64,000 bases of DNA from Ensifer adhaerens (GCF_013283195.1 NZ_JABEKT010000002.1:124001-188000), one strand, 5' to 3'; counted from the first letter of the stretch, positions 53,841 to 63,715 are shown. Program-made: numbers and translations. The notes: generated by a model from the sequence alone, not told the origin.

Positions 53841-55463
53841 TCAGCTACGCAGCCCCGGCGCTTCCTGGCCGGTGCGTGCGACATATTCGGTATAACCGCC
53901 GCCATACTGATGCACGCCCTCGGGCGTCAGCTCCAGCACGCGGTTGGACAGGGCCGCCAGGAAGTGGCGGTCGTGCGAGACGAACAGCATCGTGCCCTCG
54001 TACTGCTCCAGCGCCTTGATCAGCATTTCCTTGGTGTCAAGATCGAGGTGGTTGGTAGGCTCGTCGAGCACCAGCAGGTTCGGCGGATCGAACAGCATCA
54101 TCGCCATGACCAGCCGTGCCTTCTCGCCACCCGAAAGCACCCGGCAGCGCTTCTCGACGTCGTCGCCGGAAAAGCCGAAGCAGCCGGCAAGCGCGCGGAG
54201 CGGTCCTTGGCCGGCCTGCGGGAAGGCATCTTCGAGCGATTGGAACACCGTGCGCTCGCCGTCGAGCAGGTCCATGGCGTGCTGGGCGAAATAGCCCATC
54301 TTCACGCTGGCGCCGAGCGCGACGCTGCCTTCGTCCGGATCGGTCGAGCCCGTCACCAGCTTCAGAAGCGTAGACTTGCCGGCGCCGTTGATACCCATGA
54401 TGCACCAGCGCTCGCGGCGACGCACCATGAAGTCGAGGCCTTCGTAGATGCTGCGCTCGCCGTACTTCTTGTGCACGTTCTTGAAGTTGATGACGTCTTC
54501 GCCCGAGCGCGGCGCCGGGCGGAACTCGAACGACACGGCTTGCCGGCGCTTGGGCGGCTCGACCCGGTCGATCTTGTCGAGCTTCTTGACCCGGCTCTGC
54601 ACCTGGGCTGCGTGCGAGGCGCGCGCCTTGAAGCGCTCGATGAACTTGATTTCCTTGGCGAGCATCGCCTGCTGGCGTTCGAACTGCGCCAGCTGGTGCT
54701 TTTCGTTCTGCGCCCGCTGCTGTTCGTAGAAGCCATAGTCGCCGGAATAGCTGTTGAGCTGGCCGCCGTCGATTTCCACCACCTTGGTGATGATCCGGTT
54801 CATGAACTCGCGGTCGTGCGAGGTCATCAGCAGTGCGCCTTCGTAGCCCTTGAGGAAGGCCTCGAGCCAGATCAGGCTTTCGAGATCCAGGTGGTTGCTC
54901 GGCTCATCGAGCAGCATCACGTCAGGGCGCATCAACAGAATGCGCGCCAACGCAACGCGCATCTTCCAGCCGCCAGAAAGCGCGCCGACGTCGCCGTCCA
55001 TCATCTCCTGGGAGAAGCTGAGGCCCGCAAGCACTTCGCGCGCGCGGCCTTCGAGCGCATAACCGTCGAGTTCCTCGTAGCGCGCCTGCACTTCGCCGTA
55101 GCGCTCGATGATCGCGTCCATCTCGTCGAGACGATCGGGATCGACCATGGCGGCTTCAAGTTCGTGCAGTTCGGCGGCAACGGTGCTCACCGGCCCGGCG
55201 CCGTTCATCACCTCGGCCACGGCGCTGCCGCCCGCCATTTCGCCGACGTCCTGATTGAAGTAACCGATCGTCACGCCCTTATCGACGGCGACCTGGCCTT
55301 CATCGGGCATCTCTTCACCCGTTATCATCCGGAAGAGAGACGTCTTGCCCGCACCGTTGGGGCCGACGAGGCCGACCTTCTCGCCCTTGTTGAGGGCCGC
55401 GGATGCCTCGATGAAGAGGATCCGGTGGCTGAGCTGCTTGCTGATATTCTCGATACGAATCAT
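53841..55463 (-). CDS. ABC-F family ATPase (YbiT/Uup-like translation factor)
   Basis: 540 residues with two nucleotide-binding domains and no membrane helices. Domain 1: GLVGPNGAGKTSLF, signature ALSGGWKMRVALARI, Walker B MLLDEPSNHLD. Domain 2: GINGAGKSTLLKLV, signature LSGGEKARLVMAMM, Walker B LVLDEPTNHLD. The linker (EQQRAQNEKHQLAQFERQ, IKFIERFKARASHAAQVQSR) is the P-site-tRNA-interaction motif region. ABC-F proteins act on stalled or initiating ribosomes; drug resistance is not implied. Confidence 0.95.
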   Translation of the reverse strand: MIRIENISKQLSHRILFIEASAALNKGEKVGLVGPNGAGKTSLFRMITGEEMPDEGQVAVDKGVTIGYFNQDVGEMAGGSAVAEVMNGAGPVSTVAAELHELEAAMVDPDRLDEMDAIIERYGEVQARYEELDGYALEGRAREVLAGLSFSQEMMDGDVGALSGGWKMRVALARILLMRPDVMLLDEPSNHLDLESLIWLEAFLKGYEGALLMTSHDREFMNRIITKVVEIDGGQLNSYSGDYGFYEQQRAQNEKHQLAQFERQQAMLAKEIKFIERFKARASHAAQVQSRVKKLDKIDRVEPPKRRQAVSFEFRPAPRSGEDVINFKNVHKKYGERSIYEGLDFMVRRRERWCIMGINGAGKSTLLKLVTGSTDPDEGSVALGASVKMGYFAQHAMDLLDGERTVFQSLEDAFPQAGQGPLRALAGCFGFSGDDVEKRCRVLSGGEKARLVMAMMLFDPPNLLVLDEPTNHLDLDTKEMLIKALEQYEGTMLFVSHDRHFLAALSNRVLELTPEGVHQYGGGYTEYVARTGQEAPGLRS

Positions 55464-55607
55464 GTTTTAGGGGCCCGAAACGTTGCGGCGCCCTTATGTC
55501 ACGGGTGACGGCCACGCCGCAAACGTTGATTCGCGGCGTCTGCCCATCCAAAAATGCAAGGGGGAACGGGGCATCAAATTGCTTTGGCGCCCCGTCGAGC
55601 CACAGGC

Positions 55608-57632
55608 CTACTGCTCGGAATAGAAGCCGTAGAGGACAGGCATCAGCCCGACCAGCGCCTCGAAGCGCTTGAAATTCTTGCGCTCCGGGCAGGTCCAGCC
55701 GGTTTCGGCCAGTGCCGAGAGCCGCGGAAACACCAGCCGGTCGAACACGCCGCGATCGGTCATCGGCTCCGACCAGATGCAGCATTGCAATCCGCGCAGA
55801 TGCTTTTTTTGGGCCTCAGTCCAGCCTTCGATCGGATCGAACAGGTAGAGTTTTTCCGGATCCGACCACCCGGCCCAGCTGCCGCCGGGCTCGGACCAGG
55901 CCGGGCTGTTGGCCATGTCGAGATAATAAACCTGCCCCGGGCAGACGACGATGTCGTAGCCTTCACCGGCAAGCTCGGCATTGGCCTCGACCGTCCGCCA
56001 GCCGAACAGCAACGACTTTTGCTTGTCGATCACGTTGCCATGGGCGGCCTCCTGCCAACCGCCGGTGACACAGCCGCGGCTTGCAAGGAACCCCTGGACG
56101 CGCGCGAGAAACTCCGCCTGCAGCACGGCAGCACCCGACCCGTCGATCTCGTCGGCGCCATGCGTGTTGGTGACGACGTTCAGCCGTTTGGCGTGAGCCT
56201 CCGCCATCTCGTCGCCGGCGACGGTCCGCAGACGTTCAAGCGCCTCAGGCGAACCCGACCACGCGCCAAGCGGCACTTCGTCGGCACCGACATGGATGAT
56301 CTTCGACGGGAAGAGGTCGATCAGTTCGTCGAAGACGACTTCGAGCACACGATAGGTTTCCTCGCGCACCGGGTTCAGGCAATTGTCCGGGAACCCCTGC
56401 ACCGAATAGTAGCTGCCTGCCTCTTCAGGATCGCGCAGCTCGGGAATGGCCTGCAGCATGGCGAAGGAATGGCCGGGGACGTCGATCTCCGGCATCACCT
56501 CGATACCCAGGGTCGCGGCAAGCGCGACGATCTCGCGGACGGCGGCCTTGGTGTAGTAGCCGCCGGTGACATCAGGGCCGGAGCCGAGCAGCGGCGGGAT
56601 CTTGCGGCCATGGCCGCGCCACGCACCCACGTCGGTCAATGCCGGATAGGCATCGATCTCGATCCGCCAGGCCTCGTCGTCGGAGAGGTGCCAGTGGAAG
56701 CGGTTGAGCTTGTTCCAGGCCATCAGCCGCAGGAACCGCGAGACCTCGGCGGTGCTGTAGAACTGACGGGCAACGTCGAGATGCGTGCCGCGCCAGCCGA
56801 GCGCCGGTTCGTCCCGGATCTCACCGCCGGCCGGAAACAGGAACGTTCCTGGATGGAGCCGCGCGCCGCGCAGAATCTGGCCGAGCGTGATCAGGCCATA
56901 GAGCAGACCAGTGCGCGTGCCGCCGGTCACCGCAACGCCGGCCGGCGAGAACCGGATGACATAGCCTTCCTCCGCAAGGTCACCTGCGAGCGCGAGCGTT
57001 GCCGGAAGGCCGCCTTCCGCGACCGGGCGCACAATTCCTTCGACCGGAAACAGGCTGGCTGTGAGGTCCGCAAATGCTTCCGCCGCGGCCGCGGCCTCTG
57101 GCCCCTCCGGCGCCAGATCGAGCCCAAGCGGCGGCGTCAGGCGACCGGAGACGGATACCTCCTGCGGCCAGGGCACGATGGAAACGGCGACCGGCGCGAC
57201 CTTCGGCACAGGATAGATGACCGCGCCGCGCTTCAGCTCGGCATTGTCGCCATGGGCCCGCGACGGCACGACGGAGATCGGCGCCGTGCTGCCATCGGCA
57301 AGAACGAGATAGGCGGAGTTGGCACCGTCGGTCCAGTGTTGCGGCGCGAAGCTCATGCCATGGGCCTTCACGGTCCACACAGATCCCGGCTGCAGCACCA
57401 GGTCGGCCGGCGGCGCAAACTCGGAATGATTGGATAGCCGGCTCAGTAAAGCACCGCCTTCGACGGTGGCAGCCGGGTCGATGCGGGCAGGCCCGGAAAC
57501 GCAAAGGCGGAAGTCCTTCAGCGGGCGATCGGAGGCGTTCGTCAATGTCAGCGAGTAAATCGCTTGGGTATCCGTCTTTGCCGGCGTCCAGAGTGTTTCC
57601 AGCCGAAATTCCGGTTTGGTGGCGATCGTCAT
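55608..57632 (-). CDS. Beta-N-acetylhexosaminidase, GH20
   Basis: 674 residues with no signal peptide, so cytoplasmic. After a beta-sandwich of ~155 residues and a GH20b-like domain (~155-275), the TIM barrel shows LGWRGTHLDVARQF, LNRFHWHLSDDEAWRIEI, MPEIDVPGHSFAML and the catalytic Asp451-Glu452 pair in IHVGADEVPLGAW. GH20 enzymes remove GlcNAc or GalNAc from the non-reducing end by substrate assistance. ATG at 57632 gives good spacing from GGAG; two more ATG codons precede it. Last gene of the peptide-type importer operon, so imported chito-oligosaccharides or related glycans are the likely substrate. Confidence 0.94.
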   Translation of the reverse strand: MTIATKPEFRLETLWTPAKTDTQAIYSLTLTNASDRPLKDFRLCVSGPARIDPAATVEGGALLSRLSNHSEFAPPADLVLQPGSVWTVKAHGMSFAPQHWTDGANSAYLVLADGSTAPISVVPSRAHGDNAELKRGAVIYPVPKVAPVAVSIVPWPQEVSVSGRLTPPLGLDLAPEGPEAAAAAEAFADLTASLFPVEGIVRPVAEGGLPATLALAGDLAEEGYVIRFSPAGVAVTGGTRTGLLYGLITLGQILRGARLHPGTFLFPAGGEIRDEPALGWRGTHLDVARQFYSTAEVSRFLRLMAWNKLNRFHWHLSDDEAWRIEIDAYPALTDVGAWRGHGRKIPPLLGSGPDVTGGYYTKAAVREIVALAATLGIEVMPEIDVPGHSFAMLQAIPELRDPEEAGSYYSVQGFPDNCLNPVREETYRVLEVVFDELIDLFPSKIIHVGADEVPLGAWSGSPEALERLRTVAGDEMAEAHAKRLNVVTNTHGADEIDGSGAAVLQAEFLARVQGFLASRGCVTGGWQEAAHGNVIDKQKSLLFGWRTVEANAELAGEGYDIVVCPGQVYYLDMANSPAWSEPGGSWAGWSDPEKLYLFDPIEGWTEAQKKHLRGLQCCIWSEPMTDRGVFDRLVFPRLSALAETGWTCPERKNFKRFEALVGLMPVLYGFYSEQ

Positions 57633-57649
57633 CATCATCTCCTGCAGGG

Positions 57650-58126
57650 CTATTCGTCGATCTTGAGCATGCCGGCGTAAATGCCGGGCGCGGAATTGGG
57701 GATCGGCATCGCATCGACGGTCTTCTCGTAGAACTCCGACGGCCCGACATCGCCGATGATGGCGTAGGCGTAGCCCATCGTCTTCAAATCGAGCAGAGAG
57801 GCAAGCAGCAACGCGTGCCCGATGCCTTCGCCGCGGGCCGCCTCATCGACGCCGGTCGGACCGAAGAACCCACGCGCGATCGATTCATGGCAGGCAAAGC
57901 CAAGGAGACGCCCGTTTCGCGTGGCGAGAAAGCAGGTCGGAGGCTGACGGGCGAGAGCAACGGCGGTCTCGCCAGCCCAGCCCGCACCGAATTTTTCCCG
58001 AACCCACGCGGTCACCAGTTCGAACTCGGGCGCCAAAGCGCGCCTGATCGTCACCCCGGCCGCCGCCATCCGCAGGTCGAGGTCGGGATTTGGTCGAAGC
58101 AGAGATAGATTGACGAGATAATCCAT
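57650..58126 (-). CDS. GNAT-family N-acetyltransferase
   Basis: 158 residues from MDYLVNLSLLRPNPDLDLRM. The acetyl-CoA loop is TGVDEAARGEGIGHALLLAS (R-G-E-G-I-G), followed by YAYAIIGDVGPSEFYEKTVD with the usual Tyr. It lies between the GH20 and ATPase genes on the same strand, so it may act on an amino sugar released in this pathway, an inference from position. The long in-frame extension upstream is antisense-like and was dropped. Confidence 0.9.
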   Translation of the reverse strand: MDYLVNLSLLRPNPDLDLRMAAAGVTIRRALAPEFELVTAWVREKFGAGWAGETAVALARQPPTCFLATRNGRLLGFACHESIARGFFGPTGVDEAARGEGIGHALLLASLLDLKTMGYAYAIIGDVGPSEFYEKTVDAMPIPNSAPGIYAGMLKIDE

Positions 58127-58149
58127 GAGCAAACCTGTTGTACTGAGCG

Positions 58150-59088
58150 TTAGGCGGCGCCAAGCGCGCGCACGAAGTGGTTGGAGCCGACCTGTTCGAC
58201 CACGCTGGAGACCGGGCGGCTGATGCGACGGACTTCCTCGGCATGACCGAGAAAGCGGGCGCTGGCGCCCGGCACAAAGGGGCGATCGGGATCGGGAACT
58301 GCAGAGAGCAGCAGTTGCGTATAGGGGTGACGCGCATCGCCGATCACCGCTTCCGTCTCGCCCCATTCGACCATCTGGCCCGCAAACATCACCACCACGT
58401 CTTCGGCAATGTGCGCGGCCGTCGCAATATCGTGGGTGATGTAGAGCATGGCGAGAGCGCGATCGCGTTTGATGCCGGCCAGCAGTTCGAGGATATCCAG
58501 TCGGATCGAGACGTCGAGCATCGATGTCGGCTCGTCGGCGACGAGGACGTCGGGCCGAACGGCGAGCGCCCGGGCGATGTTGACGCGCTGGCGTTGGCCA
58601 CCGGAAAGCGCATGCGGAAACTTGTGCGCGGTCAGGGCCGGGTCGAGACCGACATCGCTCAACAGCGTGTCGACGGCCTGCCGCAACTGCGCCCTGCCCC
58701 TGGCGTGACCGTGCAGGGCGAGCGGTCTTGCCAGGTGATGATAGACCGTGAAGACAGGATTGAGCGATGCGAATGGATCCTGGAACACCATCTGGACGGC
58801 GCGGCGATAGGCTTTCTCATCGGCAGCGTTCCCGACGGTGGTGATATCGCGGCCGCGAAACTGCATCGATCCCGCGGTCGGAGCATCCATGCGCGCGATG
58901 ATGCGGGCGCATGTCGTCTTGCCGCAGCCGGATTCGCCGACCAGAGCCAGCGCACGGCCCGGTCTCAGCGCCAGCGAGATGCCGCGGAGCGCCTCGACAT
59001 GACCAAAACTGCGCGCGATCGCCTCGAGCTGGACGATCGCGTCGGTTGGCGTCGGCACGACAGGTGAAGCGACGGGCATGACGTTCAT
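58150..59088 (-). CDS. Dpp/Opp-type ABC importer ATPase (DppF-like)
   Basis: 312 residues. Walker A GESGCGKTT, Q-loop MVFQDPFASLNPVFTVYHH, signature [14 protein letters not shown], Walker B VADEPTSMLDVS and switch ITHDIATAA. The end lacks the cysteine cluster of classical OppF but has the peptide-family tail with HPYTQLLLSAVPDPD. It overlaps the partner ATPase gene by four bases. Confidence 0.94.
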   Translation of the reverse strand: MNVMPVASPVVPTPTDAIVQLEAIARSFGHVEALRGISLALRPGRALALVGESGCGKTTCARIIARMDAPTAGSMQFRGRDITTVGNAADEKAYRRAVQMVFQDPFASLNPVFTVYHHLARPLALHGHARGRAQLRQAVDTLLSDVGLDPALTAHKFPHALSGGQRQRVNIARALAVRPDVLVADEPTSMLDVSIRLDILELLAGIKRDRALAMLYITHDIATAAHIAEDVVVMFAGQMVEWGETEAVIGDARHPYTQLLLSAVPDPDRPFVPGASARFLGHAEEVRRISRPVSSVVEQVGSNHFVRALGAA

Positions 59089-59900
59089 TCTACGGCCCCC
59101 AATCTCCTGACGGAAGCGGGCAACTGCGGGATCGCCCCCCAGAGCCTGCGCGTATAGTCATGCGCGGGCGTCCGGCTGATCTGCCTGACGTCACCGACCT
59201 CGACCAGTTCGCCATTCAGCATTACCCCGATGCGATGGCAGAGCTGCGCCATCAGATGCAGGTCGTGGGTGATGAACAGCACCGAGAAACCGTGCGTGCT
59301 TTGCAGGTCGACGACCTGCTCGAGAATTTCGCGCTGCACAACCACGTCGAGCGCCGTCGTCGGCTCGTCCATGATGATCAGCTGTGGCCGAAGCGCCAGG
59401 CAGATCGCGATGACGATGCGCTGGCGCATGCCGCCGCTGAACTGGTGCGGGTAGTCATCGAGCCGGCTGGCCGGAATGCCGACCAGGCGAAACATCTCCT
59501 CGGCGCGTGCCCGCGATTGTGCCCGCGTCGCGCCGGTGTGCCGGGCAAGCACGTCATGGAACTGCGCCTCCACCCGCATCAACGGATTGAGCGAGTTCAT
59601 CGCGCTTTGGAACACCATGCCGATGCGCCGCCAGCGCACATCCTGGAGGGCCGTTTCCGACATCTGCAGCAGGTCGCGGCCTTCGAGCAGGATCTCGCCT
59701 CCCGCCACCCAGGCCGGCGGCTTCGACAGGCGGGTGATCGCAAACGCGATGGTGCTCTTGCCGCAACCGGATTCGCCGGCAAGCCCGAACAATTCGCCGC
59801 GTTTGATATCGAACGAGACATTCCGGACGGCGCGAAAGGCGCCGTCGTCGGTGAGGTAATCGACATCCAGATTGCGCACCTGCAGCAGCGGTTCGCTCAT
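59085..59900 (-). CDS. Dpp/Opp-type ABC importer ATPase (DppD-like)
   Basis: 271 residues from MSEPLLQVRNLDVDYLTDDG. Walker A GESGCGKST, Q-loop MVFQSAMNSLNPLMRVEAQF, signature FSGGMRQRIVIAICLA, Walker B IMDEPTTALDV, switch ITHDLHLM. It pairs with the DppF-like protein. ATGA overlap with the permease gene upstream. Confidence 0.94.
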   Translation of the reverse strand: MSEPLLQVRNLDVDYLTDDGAFRAVRNVSFDIKRGELFGLAGESGCGKSTIAFAITRLSKPPAWVAGGEILLEGRDLLQMSETALQDVRWRRIGMVFQSAMNSLNPLMRVEAQFHDVLARHTGATRAQSRARAEEMFRLVGIPASRLDDYPHQFSGGMRQRIVIAICLALRPQLIIMDEPTTALDVVVQREILEQVVDLQSTHGFSVLFITHDLHLMAQLCHRIGVMLNGELVEVGDVRQISRTPAHDYTRRLWGAIPQLPASVRRLGAVE

Positions 59901-60799
59901 TGTCCCACCTCCAGCGCCCGATTGCGCCGCCGGTTCAGCCGTAGCCAACGGCTAAGCGCAGGGCCTGAACGAAGCTGCGGATTGGCGATCTCGTCGAATG
60001 TGAAGTTGAGAAGAGCGAGACCAAGACCGACGAGCGCGATGCCGGCAGCCGGCGCGCCGATATCCCACCAGGCGCCGATGATGATCGCCGACGAGTTCTG
60101 GGCGTTGTAGAGCATCGTGCCCCAGGTGACGCGCAGGGGATCGCCGAAGCCGAGATATTCGAGCGTCGTCTGGGCGACGATGGCGTAGATGATGCTGCCG
60201 ACGACGTTGATGCCGATCAGCGGCACGAGATTGGGCAGGATCTCGACGAAAATCACCCGCCAGTGCGGTTCGCCGACCATGCGGGCGGCGACGACGAATT
60301 CACGGTTGCGCAGCGCCAGCGTCTGCGAGCGCGTCATGCGCGCGCCCCAGGGCCATGAGGTGAGCGCGATGATCGCCATGATCGCCAGTGGCCCGACTGT
60401 GCCCGCAAAGGAGGCGAGCAAGATCAGGAGCGGGATGTTGGGAATGACGAGCACGGCGTTGGTCGCGAGATCGAGCGTTGCGTCGGTACGCCCGCCGAAG
60501 TAGCCGGCGACCAGCCCGACGATCGTGCCGAGCGCGGTGATCGCGAGGCCGGTGGCGAAACCGACGGCAAGCGAAGGGCGCGCGCCCCAGACGAACTGGG
60601 AATAGACGTCGCGTCCCATCTTGGTGGTGCCGAACACATGTTCGACGGTCGGTGGCTGATGCGAGCGTCCGACCCGTTCGCCGGGGTCGCCCGGCGCGAT
60701 TACCGGCGCCAGCAGCGCCATCAGGCAAAGTGCGACGATGATGGCGAGACCGGCGACGGCCTTCTTCTGCCGCCACAATAATGCGAGACCTGAGGTCAT
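59897..60799 (-). CDS. Dpp/Opp-type ABC permease (DppC-like)
   Basis: 300 residues with six helices. The N-terminal DppC block PGDPGERVGRSHQPPTVEHV with FGTTKMGRDVYSQFVWGARP is characteristic, and the coupling loop is RNREFVVAARMVGEPHWRVI. Overlaps both neighbours by four bases. Confidence 0.94.
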   Translation of the reverse strand: MTSGLALLWRQKKAVAGLAIIVALCLMALLAPVIAPGDPGERVGRSHQPPTVEHVFGTTKMGRDVYSQFVWGARPSLAVGFATGLAITALGTIVGLVAGYFGGRTDATLDLATNAVLVIPNIPLLILLASFAGTVGPLAIMAIIALTSWPWGARMTRSQTLALRNREFVVAARMVGEPHWRVIFVEILPNLVPLIGINVVGSIIYAIVAQTTLEYLGFGDPLRVTWGTMLYNAQNSSAIIIGAWWDIGAPAAGIALVGLGLALLNFTFDEIANPQLRSGPALSRWLRLNRRRNRALEVGQ

Positions 60800-61779
60800 G
60801 CCCGCCCCTCCCGAATGCGCGGATCGACGACGCCATAGAGGATGTCGACAAGCAGGTTTGCCCCGAGCGTCGCCAAGGTCATCAGCAGCAGCTGGCCCTG
60901 GATGACGGGGTAGTCGCGCGCGACGCTGGCGGTATAGAGCGTGAGGCCGAGGCCGGGATAGTTGAAGACGATCTCGGTGACTATCGACCCGCCGAACACC
61001 GCGCCGAGCATCAGCGCCAGATTGGTCAAGACCGGCAGCATGGCGTTGCGGGCGGCATAGCCGAACATCACGGCGGTTTCCGACAGCCCCTTGGCTCTCC
61101 CCATGGTGACATAATCCTCGCCGAGCACCGAGATCATGCTGGAGCGCATGGTCGTCTGGAACTCACCGATCAGGTAGGGCGAAAGGGTGAGAACCGGCAT
61201 GATCGCATGCAGGAAAACGCTGCCGAAGAACGTGAAATTGAGCCCTGGATCGAGGTTCGGGTCATAGGCATAGCCGACCGGCAGCAGGCGCAACGTGACG
61301 CCGAAGATAAACAGCGTCGCCAGCGCGATGATGACGGGCGGCACCGCGATCATCACCACCGAAAACGGCGAGACGAAGCTGTCGAAACGGCCACCGCGAC
61401 GCCAGGCGGCAAGTGCCCCTAGCGAAACCCCGATCGACAGTGAAAAAACGATGGCGGTCACGACGAGGAACGCCGTCCAGCCGGCCGACCGGCCAAGGAC
61501 CTCCAGCACTGTCTGGGGATAATATTTCACCGACACGCCGAGATCGAAATGCGCCAGCCCGACGATATAGTCGACGAACTGCTGCCACATCGGCTGCTCG
61601 ATGGCGCCGAAACGCGCCTTGATCGCCGCGATGGCCGCGGGCGTTGCCCGCGGGCCGAGTTGGGCGATCATGCTGTCGACGGGGCTCCCCGGCATCAGCC
61701 GGGGAACCGCAAAGTTCATCACGATCGCAAACAGGAACGCGACGCAGTAGACGGCAAGCCGTCGGCGGGGAAGCCGCAT
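60796..61779 (-). CDS. Dpp/Opp-type ABC permease (DppB-like)
   Basis: 327 residues with six helices. The N terminus is typical of DppB (FAVPRLMPGSPVDSMIAQLG). The central region includes LGVSVKYYPQTVLEVLGRSA, the coupling loop GEDYVTMGRAKGLSETAVMF and the end YPLGL-type block FNYPGLGLTLYTASVARDYP. It forms the channel with the DppC-like protein. Confidence 0.94.
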   Translation of the reverse strand: MRLPRRRLAVYCVAFLFAIVMNFAVPRLMPGSPVDSMIAQLGPRATPAAIAAIKARFGAIEQPMWQQFVDYIVGLAHFDLGVSVKYYPQTVLEVLGRSAGWTAFLVVTAIVFSLSIGVSLGALAAWRRGGRFDSFVSPFSVVMIAVPPVIIALATLFIFGVTLRLLPVGYAYDPNLDPGLNFTFFGSVFLHAIMPVLTLSPYLIGEFQTTMRSSMISVLGEDYVTMGRAKGLSETAVMFGYAARNAMLPVLTNLALMLGAVFGGSIVTEIVFNYPGLGLTLYTASVARDYPVIQGQLLLMTLATLGANLLVDILYGVVDPRIREGRA

Positions 61780-61799
61780 CCGTCAGCCCTTCCCTGGCT

Positions 61800-63521
61800 C
61801 TATTCGACCGGCTTCAGCCGCAGCAAATGCACCAGCCGCATGCGGTTGTTGTCGTGATCCTCAGGATTCATCGCCGGTTCTTCCTTCGAGACCCAGCCGG
61901 TGAAGCGCTTGGTCGAGAACTGATACCAGGTTGGACCGTTGAAGACGGGAACGACGGGTAGATTGTCAGCGACGATCAGTTGCACCTGGTCAAACAGCTT
62001 CTTGCGGTCCTCGTCCGTCGTCGCCCGTCGGTAGTTATCGAACACCTTGTCGAGTTCCGGATTGGAATAACGCGAGGGCGCGCTGGTGATGCGTCCGCCG
62101 AAAGCGGTCGACAACGACTGGAAGTAACCACGGAACGGTGTCGGTCCGTCAGCACGCGAATTCATTACCGCTTCAAACGAGCCGTCGAGGATCTGCTTCT
62201 GCCATTGCTCGTATTCCGGTGTCGCCACCGAAGCATTGATGCCAATCTTTCGCAGGCCCTCGGTCGCGATCTGGACCGCGTCGATCCAGTCGGTCCAGCC
62301 GTTGGGCACGATGATCGGGAAGGTGATCGGCTTGCCGCTCGGCGTCGTGCGGAAGCCTTCGCCGTCCTTCTTGTAGCCGGCATCGTCAAGCAGCTTGTTG
62401 GCTCGGTCGATATCATAGGCGAGCCATTCGTCCTGGGCCGCCTCGGCCGCCTTGTTGCGCCAGCTATCGAAACGCGGCGGCAGCCCGCTCGCATGCGCAT
62501 TGACGACGGGGTAGCCGAAGCCGGCAATATCGACCATCGATGTGCGGTCCATCGCCAGGCTGAAGGCGCGGCGGAAGGTTATGTCATTGAACGCTTCAGC
62601 GTTACCGGCATTGGCCGACTTGAGGTTCATCTGGAACGAGACGGTTTCGGCCGGCGGCTGCCAATAGGCGTTGTGTTCCGGATCGAGGCCGACATAGGTC
62701 TTGTCGATCTGCGGCAGGAACGAGCCGAACCAGTCGAGGCCGCCTTCGGGCAGGAGCGCCAGCATCTGATCGTTGCCGGCAATCTGCGGCAGCTTGAGGC
62801 AATCGACCTTCAGCGTCGCTGCGTCCCAGTAATTGGGATTGCGGCATTGCTCGTAGACCTGCGGCGTGAAGCGGCGGATCTCGGTCATCGGGCCGGAACC
62901 GACAGGCTTCTCGTTCTTGAAGGCGAGCGGATCGCCGACGTCCTTCCAGATATGCTCGGGCACCACAGGAAAGTCGGCGAGTGATTCCGGGAAGTGGGTA
63001 TCGACGTCCTTGAGATTGATCTTGACCTCGGTCGGCGACACCGCCTCGACGGAGGCGACGCTCTCACCGACGCCGACGATATCGACGGCCGGGTTCTTCA
63101 GCATCAGTTCAAGTGTGAATTTCATATCGGCCGATGTCAGCGGCTTGCCGTCCGACCACTTCACGCCGTCGCGCAGCGTGTAGGTGATCGACTTCAGGTC
63201 GTCGGCAAACTTGTAGCCGGTCGCCAGCCGCCAGACGGGCTTGCCGCCGTCGTAGTCGTTGAAGATGACGAGCGGCTCGTAGACGAAGTCCATGGTGCTC
63301 TGGCGCCGCCCGCCGAGATCGAACGGGTTAAAATTCTGCACCCAGCTCGTCTGCTCTTCGATGTGCATGGTCAGAACGGACTCGGCCTGTACCTGGCCCG
63401 CCGCAAGCAGGGCCAACGATGCGGCCATGGCCCCACCGAACAACCTTGCCGTCACTGAATGAATGATCCCTCCGGTCCCTCCTGCAATTGGTCTGGACCG
63501 CATTTCCTCGACTGCCGACAT
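61800..63521 (-). CDS. ABC solute-binding protein, family 5 (peptide/oligosaccharide type)
   Basis: 573 residues. A basic N-terminal region is followed by a hydrophobic segment (LFGGAMAASLALLAAGQVQA) with cleavage after QA, so periplasmic. Family-5 blocks include YTLRDGVKWSDGKPLTSADM, FRRAFSLAMDRTSMVDIAG and ANKLLDDAGYKKDGEGF. Family-5 proteins bind peptides, but several bind cello- or chito-oligosaccharides; operon linkage to GH20 favours the latter. GGAGGGG lies upstream of ATG 63521. First gene of its operon. Confidence 0.94.
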   Translation of the reverse strand: MSAVEEMRSRPIAGGTGGIIHSVTARLFGGAMAASLALLAAGQVQAESVLTMHIEEQTSWVQNFNPFDLGGRRQSTMDFVYEPLVIFNDYDGGKPVWRLATGYKFADDLKSITYTLRDGVKWSDGKPLTSADMKFTLELMLKNPAVDIVGVGESVASVEAVSPTEVKINLKDVDTHFPESLADFPVVPEHIWKDVGDPLAFKNEKPVGSGPMTEIRRFTPQVYEQCRNPNYWDAATLKVDCLKLPQIAGNDQMLALLPEGGLDWFGSFLPQIDKTYVGLDPEHNAYWQPPAETVSFQMNLKSANAGNAEAFNDITFRRAFSLAMDRTSMVDIAGFGYPVVNAHASGLPPRFDSWRNKAAEAAQDEWLAYDIDRANKLLDDAGYKKDGEGFRTTPSGKPITFPIIVPNGWTDWIDAVQIATEGLRKIGINASVATPEYEQWQKQILDGSFEAVMNSRADGPTPFRGYFQSLSTAFGGRITSAPSRYSNPELDKVFDNYRRATTDEDRKKLFDQVQLIVADNLPVVPVFNGPTWYQFSTKRFTGWVSKEEPAMNPEDHDNNRMRLVHLLRLKPVE

Positions 63522-63556
63522 GACGAACTCCCCTCCAGGTTTCGATGACGCATTAA

Positions 63557-63577
63557 TAAGTCAAGTAATTTGACTTA
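63557..63577. promoter_or_regulatory. Palindromic operator upstream of the GH20/Dpp operon
   Basis: TAAGTCAA and TTGACTTA are perfect 8-bp arms around GTAAT, 36-56 nt before the first start. The AT-rich dyad fits a GntR-, ROK- or MarR-type repressor site over the promoter. No regulator gene is adjacent inside the window. Confidence 0.65.
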
Positions 63578-63715
63578 ATGATATGTCCAGGATTGAAGGC
63601 GTGTCAATCTGCGTCTTTTAGCTACGACGAAGGATGAAGATGCAACCGAAGGAAGGCGCGCACCTTCGGCTTTCAACTGCTTCGTTGCGAAGATCTTCTT
63701 TTATCAGAAACGTCT

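Noticed and set aside
53841-55463. ABC-F gene as an antibiotic-resistance determinant
   Set aside because: It resembles housekeeping YbiT/Uup-type factors, with no sign of the antibiotic-resistance subfamilies or a mobile context.
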